This document shows, in pieces, positions 59,077 to 64,000 of a DNA stretch of 64,000 nt. A program made the position numbers and the translations under genes. The stretch spans positions 1,054,001 to 1,118,000 of the forward strand of contig NZ_LNAL01000008.1 in the NCBI RefSeq assembly GCF_001483135.1, in the 5' to 3' direction. This stretch comes from Solirubrum puertoriconensis (GTDB lineage: Bacteria; Bacteroidota; Bacteroidia; Cytophagales; Hymenobacteraceae). The notes under the pieces were generated by a model. It was not told the origin of the DNA, did no database searches, and saw nothing but the letters and a program-made list of their open reading frames with translations. Within the stretch, counting starts at the first letter, position 1. Every line of letters begins with the position of its first letter.

Positions 59077-59420
59077 TTAGCTTGTTGGTGAAAGGCGTAA
59101 AAGCAGCGCCACCAACTATGTGGTGGGGTTTGCTCGCGTCAGTATTCGCTCTGCTAAACTTAGTAGGGCAGGAGGAGCTATGGCCTAATACGCCCGCTGC
59201 CGTGCCGGCTTGCCAGGCGCTGCTTGCAATAGGAGCAGGTTGCATGGTGGCTTCGGCGCCAATTACGGCGTGGCGGTGGGCCGCTGAGTTGCCTGGCTCG
59301 GTGCTGCCGGCCACTATGCGGGTGCTGGCAATAGTGGCAGGGGTAGTTGCCTTTCCGGTAATAACAGCACTGCTGTGCGGCTTTGTTTGGTGTTGCGTTG
59401 AGGCAATTAGCCGTTATTGA
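59073..59420 (+). CDS. Small membrane protein coupled to the ferritin-like gene
   Basis: 115 residues starting at ATG 59073, four bases before the previous stop is complete. Three hydrophobic helices are seen: about 16-32 (MWWGLLASVFALLNLVG), 46-68 (ACQALLAIGAGCMVASAPITA) and 85-108 (VLAIVAGVVAFPVITALLCGF). No motif is recognised. The overlap suggests fixed stoichiometry with, or membrane tethering of, the ferritin-like protein. A longer frame starting at 58836 is not a gene: it runs inside the ferritin-like gene. Confidence 0.75.
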   Translation: MISLLVKGVKAAPPTMWWGLLASVFALLNLVGQEELWPNTPAAVPACQALLAIGAGCMVASAPITAWRWAAELPGSVLPATMRVLAIVAGVVAFPVITALLCGFVWCCVEAISRY

Positions 59421-59443
59421 ACCTTCGGCCGGCTGGCAACTGG

Positions 59444-59451
59444 TATATTTG
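59444..59451 (+). promoter_or_regulatory. Bacteroidota -7 element for the penicillin-binding protein gene
   Basis: TATATTTG, exact consensus, 49 bases before ATG 59501. Confidence 0.6.
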
Positions 59452-59500
59452 TATTTCAGCCGGAGCGTTTACGTGCCAGCTCCCCGGTTTTTTCTGCCCG

Positions 59501-61894
59501 ATGCCCTCGACTGAAGCTCAGCATATTAACGCCGCTACTTCTCCCAAACCCCGGCCTAAGCGTTCTTGGCCCAATCGCCTTTCGCGAATGGCATGGGCTG
59601 CGTTTGCGGCCGCGGCTGGTTTTTTCCTGCTGCTGCCCATTCTGGTAGCTTCCAACTTCTTGTTCCTATTTGGCAAATCGCCGAGCCTGGAGGAACTGGA
59701 AGACCCCAAAGTGGAGCAACCCTCCGAGGTGTATACTTCCGATGGAGTGCTGCTGGGCCGCTACTACCGCGAAAACCGTTACCCCGTGCCGCTCGATAGC
59801 ATGTCGCCGTGGCTGGTAAAGGCGCTGGTCGCTACCGAAGACATTCGCTATCAGGAGCACTCCGGCATCGATCCGCAGGCACTGGTGGGCTCGGTGGTGG
59901 CAGCGGCGCGCGGGCAAAAGCGCGGGGGCTCTACCATCACGCAGCAACTGGCCAAAAACCTCTACAAAACCCGCCGCGGCGAGCAGGGCCTCCTAGGTCA
60001 TGTGCCCGTGGTGAGCACCATCATAGCCAAATTAAAGGAGTGGCTAACGGCCGTAGAGCTGGAGCGCCGCTACACCAAGGATGAAATCCTGCGCATGTAC
60101 CTCAACACCGTCGACTACGGCTCGCAGTCGTACGGCATTAAGGTGGCAGCCAAAACCTTCTTCAGCACCACGCCCGATAGTCTCCGGCCCGAGCAGGCGG
60201 CTGTGTTGGTAGGAGCACTTAACAACCCTACCGCGTTCAATGCCCGCTTTCACCCCGAGGCTGCTACGCGGCGGCGCAACCTGGTGCTGGAGCGCATGGG
60301 GCAAGCAGGCGTGCTGCCGGCCGAGCAGGTGAAATTGCTGCAAAGCCAGCCCATCGTGCTGAACTACCAAGTGGAAAAGCACGTCGATGGCCCTGAGAAT
60401 TATTTCCGTTCGGCCATCAGCCAATTCGTAAACGATTGGTGCGAGAAGAACGGCTACGACATGTACCGCGACGGGCTGCGCATCTACACCACCATCGATT
60501 CGCGCATGCAGGAGCACGCCGAAGAGGCCGTGCAGAAGCGGATGAAAACGCTGCAACGCACGTTCGATAACTTCTGGCGCAACCGCGGCAAAAATCCGTG
60601 GGTGGACGAAGACGGTAATGAAATTCCGAACTTCATCGAGACGCAGATTAAGCGCACGGAGCTGTACAAGGAGTTGGCTGCGCGCTACAAAGGTAACCCT
60701 GCCGGCCTCGATTCGGCCCTGAACACCAAGCGCCCCATGAAGGTATTTACCTGGAAGGGCGACGGTGACACTACGTTGCTGCTTTCGCCGCTCGATTCGC
60801 TGGCGTACTACAAGCACTTCCTACACGCCGGCATGATGTCGATGGATCCGTACACCGGGCACATCAAAGCATGGGTGGGTGGTCTGAATTATCGATTCTT
60901 CCAGTACGACCACGTGAAGCAGGGCAAGCGCCAAGCCGGCTCTACCTTCAAGCCGTTCGTGTACCTCACTGCCATAGACAAAGGCTACGCGCCCTGCGAC
61001 CGGATTCGGGACGAACGCGTGACCATAAACTACGTGGAGAACGGCAAGCCCATGGAGTGGAAGCCCGACAACGTAACGCGCGAGTACACCGGCATCAACA
61101 TGACGCTGCGCCATGCCATGGCCCGCTCGGTAAACTCCGTAACGGCCCAGCTAACCGAGCGCGTGGGCTGGAACGAGGTAGTCAAGTATGCCAACAAAGT
61201 AGGCATTCGGAGCAAGCTGCTGGGCGTGCCGAGCATCGGCCTGGGTTCGGCCGGCGACGTGAGCGTGTACGAAATGGTGAATGCCTACAGCACGTTCGTG
61301 AACGGTGGCTTCCGGCCCGAGCCGCTTATTGTAACGCGCATTGAAGACCGCAACGGCAACGTTATTAAACAGTTCGATCCGCAGCAGAAGCGCGTGATTC
61401 CGGCCGAAACCGCTTGGCTGATGGTATACATGCTGCGCGGCGGTATGGAGGAGCCAGGCGGCACCTCGCAAGGCCTGTGGGACTACGACCTCTTTAAGAA
61501 AAACAACCAGATCGGCGGCAAAACCGGCACCACCTCCAACTACTCTGATGGTTGGTACATGGGCATCACAAAGGACCTAGTAACCGGGGTATGGGTTGGT
61601 GGCGAAGACCGTTCCATTCACTTCTTCCGCTCGGAGCAGGGCGAAGGCGGCCGCATGGCACTACCAATCTTCGGTATGTACATGGAGCGTGTCTATAAGG
61701 ACAAGGAATTGGGCATCACGCCCGGGCCGTTCCCGAAGTACCCCGGCAAAATCAACCGGAAGTACATCTGCTATTCCGAAGACTCACGCCCGCGCCGTAA
61801 GAAAGTAGAAGTGGACTCGATTGTGGTAGATAACCTCCTCGATCGTATTAACGAAGGAACTATCGAAGTGCCCGACAGCCTGAAGGCGCAATAG
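59501..61894 (+). CDS. mrcA: Class A penicillin-binding protein (PBP1A-type)
   Basis: 797-residue bifunctional peptidoglycan synthase, anchored by one N-terminal helix (about 32-54). The GT51 glycosyltransferase has ATEDIRYQEHSGIDPQAL (catalytic Glu), GGSTITQQLAKNLYK and ELERRYTKDEILRMYLNTVDYG. The transpeptidase has AGSTFKPFVYLTAI (SxxK, about 481-484), ARSVNSVTAQL (SxN) and GGKTGTTSNYSDGWY (KTGT, about 674). Start codon ATG 59501 gives the usual short cytoplasmic tail. Single-gene unit, convergent with a frameshifted gene. Confidence 0.94.
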   Translation: MPSTEAQHINAATSPKPRPKRSWPNRLSRMAWAAFAAAAGFFLLLPILVASNFLFLFGKSPSLEELEDPKVEQPSEVYTSDGVLLGRYYRENRYPVPLDSMSPWLVKALVATEDIRYQEHSGIDPQALVGSVVAAARGQKRGGSTITQQLAKNLYKTRRGEQGLLGHVPVVSTIIAKLKEWLTAVELERRYTKDEILRMYLNTVDYGSQSYGIKVAAKTFFSTTPDSLRPEQAAVLVGALNNPTAFNARFHPEAATRRRNLVLERMGQAGVLPAEQVKLLQSQPIVLNYQVEKHVDGPENYFRSAISQFVNDWCEKNGYDMYRDGLRIYTTIDSRMQEHAEEAVQKRMKTLQRTFDNFWRNRGKNPWVDEDGNEIPNFIETQIKRTELYKELAARYKGNPAGLDSALNTKRPMKVFTWKGDGDTTLLLSPLDSLAYYKHFLHAGMMSMDPYTGHIKAWVGGLNYRFFQYDHVKQGKRQAGSTFKPFVYLTAIDKGYAPCDRIRDERVTINYVENGKPMEWKPDNVTREYTGINMTLRHAMARSVNSVTAQLTERVGWNEVVKYANKVGIRSKLLGVPSIGLGSAGDVSVYEMVNAYSTFVNGGFRPEPLIVTRIEDRNGNVIKQFDPQQKRVIPAETAWLMVYMLRGGMEEPGGTSQGLWDYDLFKKNNQIGGKTGTTSNYSDGWYMGITKDLVTGVWVGGEDRSIHFFRSEQGEGGRMALPIFGMYMERVYKDKELGITPGPFPKYPGKINRKYICYSEDSRPRRKKVEVDSIVVDNLLDRINEGTIEVPDSLKAQ

Positions 61895-61895
61895 C

Positions 61896-63142
61896 TTAGG
61901 CTAGCTGTTGGCTTCCGGCGCTAGGTCCATTGCGCCACAGCCAAAACAACACACCTAGGAGCATTGCGGCGCCTGCCAACGAGTACGCTTGAAACTCAAG
62001 GGGCCAGCCCGAAGGAGAAATCAACGGGGTATGTGGTTGCCAAGAGTTACTCCAGGCAATAAAGGCATCGGCAATTGGCAGCGTACCAAACAAGTAGCAC
62101 TTTTGCCCCCGGCTTGCCCAAGGTATTCCGAAGGCCTCGATGCTATTACGCAGGCGAACGGCCAAAAGCGTATCGCCATATTGTTCCGCCGCCCGACGTC
62201 CTACAATCGAAGCAGCGCCTCCGATACCCACACAACAGGGCCGGAGTCGATGTCGCTTGCGCCGTCAACGCCGTGCGGATGCTCTCGAAACCCTGGCAAA
62301 CCCAACCGCTCATCAGCAAAGTGCTGTTTATACAGCATGTAATGCGGCCGGGCATACGCCGGATCAATCTCGTAGAGCATGCTTAGTAATAAGCTTTGCG
62401 AAGAGCCACGGGCACTTTCAAGCACTTTGCCCGACTGGGCTTCTACCGAGTGTGGAATCATCCCGCGCATATCAGTGTGAGTGGCTACCCGTTGTAGCCA
62501 AACTTGCAGCAACTCTTGGTATAGGGGAGTGAACACCCGATCGTGCGTGGCTAACGCTGCGGCGCATACTGCTGCATCGGCTGGCCAAGCACCTCTGGCG
62601 TAGGACTCCGGAAAAGGTGTGCCTGCATCCGCAAGTACGGCGGCAATTTGCTGGCATGTGCGCCGAAACAACTCCACATCGCCAGGCCTACGCTTAGCCG
62701 CTGGCTGACTCAGCAGCAACTTACCTAGGGAGTAACCCAACCAACCGTTGTAAAAAGCGCCATGTGGCAGCGGCAGCGTGGCATCAAACACCTGCTGGCC
62801 AGCAGGCGAAGCAATTTCCTTCACTGCCCAACTACTTTCGGCGGTTGCTTCTTGGTGCAACATTGTTTGTGGAGAAGCGGCGGCGGCTACCTCACTCCAA
62901 CAAAGGCTGTAAAAGGCGTTCAGGAATACATGTCCTTCGGGATATATTTCTTGCATGTCATGTGCAGCACCGGCATGCAACTGTGCTTTCAAATGGCGCA
63001 GTTGAGCTAGCAAATCAGCATTCATGGAGTTCGTTCCACCATCTGTGTTTGGCTGATGATACAGCCGAACATTGAGGGTGATTATGTACAGAAGTATGCT
63101 CCCTAACAACAAGCTGGCTGTTAGCCGTAATAGCTTTATCAT
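61896..63142 (-). pseudogene. Frameshifted gene for a membrane-anchored helical protein
   Basis: Two overlapping frames read as one protein. The first (63142 to 62201) ends ...DIDSGPVVW then shifts to an unrelated tail; the second (to 61896) continues GIGGAASIVGRRAAEQYGDTLL. Adding one base at the CCC run 62227-62229 (a GGG run on the coding strand) joins them into about 414 residues. N-terminal helix at about 5-25 (LTASLLLGSILLYIITL), a long helical body (VFLNAFYSLCWSEVAA, LLLSMLYEIDPAYARPHYMLYK), and a C-terminal helix (SLAGAAMLLGVLFWLW). The body resembles (alpha/alpha)6-type toroid proteins, but I do not firmly recognise it. It may be a real null allele or a sequencing error. Confidence 0.7.
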
Positions 63143-63186
63143 GATGATTGTATCTGTTAAGCAAACCAGCTAATAAGTAAATATGG

Positions 63187-63230
63187 AAACAGCAGGGCCC
63201 GCATATGAAGGTATGCGGGCCCTGCTGTTT
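63187..63230. terminator. Bidirectional terminator
   Basis: Exact 19-base arms 63187-63205 and 63212-63230 with a six-base loop and AAA/TTT ends. It terminates the TIGR01777 gene. Confidence 0.9.
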
Positions 63231-63259
63231 GGTATGCTTGTTAAAAACAAATAGCTCAG

Positions 63260-64000
63260 CTACTCTTCTTCACGTTGGTAGAAGGACTCCAACGCTTCGC
63301 GTAAGTCGGGGTGCTCGAACCGGAAACCTTGCTCCAGCACTTTTTGTGCACTAACGCGCTGCGAGGCCAGTACTATCTCGCTCATTTCGCCCATAAGCAA
63401 CTTCAGGCCAAACTCTGGCACTTTGGGTAATACCAGCGGGCGGTGAAGTACTTCGGCCAGCGTAGAAGTAAACTCTTTATTAGTGACAGGGTGCGGCGAC
63501 ACCGCGTTGTATGTACCCTGCCACTCGGGCTCTTCCATCATCTGGATAAGCAAGCGGCAAAGGTCGTCGATGTGCACCCACGACATGTACTGGCGTCCGC
63601 TACCTAGGGCCGCACCAGCCATCAGCTTTACCGGACGGGCAATGCTGGGCAGTGCGCCGCCTTCGTCGCTGAGCACAATACCGATGCGGGTAATCACAGT
63701 ACGAACGCCTAGGTTTTGCACCTGCTGCGCAGCACGCTCCCACTGTGTAGCCACGTCGGCCAAGAAATCATCGGCCGGGGCAGGAGGGGTATCCTCGGTT
63801 AACACTCGGTCGTCGGCGTCGCCGTAGATGCCGATAGCCGAAGCCGAGATGAATGCTTTCACGTGGTGCGGCCGTTCGCGCAACTCGCGCGCGAGCAGGT
63901 TAGTGCCTCCCACGCGGCTCGACATGATTTCGTGCTTCCGCTCCTCCGACCATTTTTCATCGGAAACGCTGGCGCCAGCGAGGTTCACAATAAAATCGGC
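63260..64000 (-). CDS. TIGR01777-family epimerase (partial, N-terminus outside the window)
   Basis: The visible 246 residues are the C-terminal five-sixths of an extended short-chain dehydrogenase of the YfcH/TIGR01777 type. DFIVNLAGASVSDEKWSEERK, FISASAIGIYGD (catalytic region), TRIGIVLSDEGGAL, YMSWVHIDDLCRLL, GTYNAVSPHPVTNKEF, and the C-terminal DUF1731 segment VLASQRVSAQKVLEQGFRFEHPDLREAL are all in place. The Rossmann glycine motif lies beyond the edge. The frame is open to base 64000, so the GTG at 63988 is not the start. The substrate is unknown. Confidence 0.92.
   Translation of the reverse strand, partial: ADFIVNLAGASVSDEKWSEERKHEIMSSRVGGTNLLARELRERPHHVKAFISASAIGIYGDADDRVLTEDTPPAPADDFLADVATQWERAAQQVQNLGVRTVITRIGIVLSDEGGALPSIARPVKLMAGAALGSGRQYMSWVHIDDLCRLLIQMMEEPEWQGTYNAVSPHPVTNKEFTSTLAEVLHRPLVLPKVPEFGLKLLMGEMSEIVLASQRVSAQKVLEQGFRFEHPDLREALESFYQREEE

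Noticed and set aside
61896-62231. Treating the 111-codon frame as a separate small gene
   Set aside because: It begins inside the preceding frame, and joining the two with one base gives a single sensible protein ending in a membrane helix.
1-64000. tRNA, rRNA, tmRNA, RNase P RNA, CRISPR arrays, integrase or att sites
   Set aside because: I looked for T-loop GTTCGA/GTTCAA contexts, rRNA-like blocks and regularly spaced repeats and found none.

Overview
The window looks like a chromosomal segment of a GC-rich (about 60%) Bacteroidota, most likely Hymenobacter or a close relative. Four things point there: a protein with a type IX secretion sorting domain, a SusC-like carboxypeptidase-regulatory/TonB outer-membrane receptor, many OmpA-peptidoglycan-binding proteins, and promoters of the Bacteroidota type (TTG, about 19 bases, then TAnnTTTG) with no Shine-Dalgarno sequences. 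I saw no rRNA, tRNA, CRISPR array, phage or intact insertion sequence. Most of the window is ordinary core chromosome with short transcription units that switch strand often.

Layout. 0-7 kb: envelope and core metabolism (OmpA-type lipoprotein, fbaB, accD, and a cluster of three glycine-zipper proteins, two of them fused to OmpA domains). 6.5-13 kb: PhoD-type phosphatase, histidine phosphatase, endonuclease III, a radical SAM protein, a small membrane protein, a gamma-carbonic-anhydrase-like protein and a CBS-domain membrane protein. 13-24 kb: DsbD, a type 2 asparaginase, a candidate structured non-coding RNA, an Lrp regulator, a gene-poor stretch, a MORN-TonB protein, thioredoxin and DnaE. 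24-34 kb: a LysM lytic transglycosylase, a TonB-type receptor, and a three-gene unit in which an SRA-HNH modification-dependent endonuclease sits between an M16 peptidase and an O-methyltransferase. 33-44 kb: two GT9 heptosyltransferase-like enzymes, PepP, an OmpA/thrombospondin-repeat protein, a decayed intergenic repeat, several secreted proteins of unknown function, an EVE-domain protein and a PolX-like protein with an apparently dead polymerase site. 44-52 kb: OsmC, a GNA1162-like lipoprotein, an acetyltransferase, SerS, Rho with a long disordered insert, and a T9SS cargo protein. 52-64 kb: a DsbA-family protein, a methyltransferase-UbiA-lipoprotein operon, a membrane protein/winged-helix/DUF4173 cluster with a possible operator, a ferritin-like protein translationally coupled to a small membrane protein, a class A penicillin-binding protein, a frameshifted gene, and the C-terminal part of a TIGR01777 epimerase.

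The strongest unexplained signal is not a gene. The palindrome CCTAGG occurs about 93 times by eye in 64 kb, roughly four to five times what base composition predicts. It appears in genes, stop codons, terminator stems and intergenic DNA, and inside genes it is carried by otherwise rare codons (CTA for Leu before Gly, AGG for Arg after Pro). Other points worth following are a candidate 230-nt RNA with two hairpins carrying the same ten-base loop, promoter elements lying 3-5 bases before start codons (implying leaderless mRNAs), and perfect loopless palindromes used as terminators.
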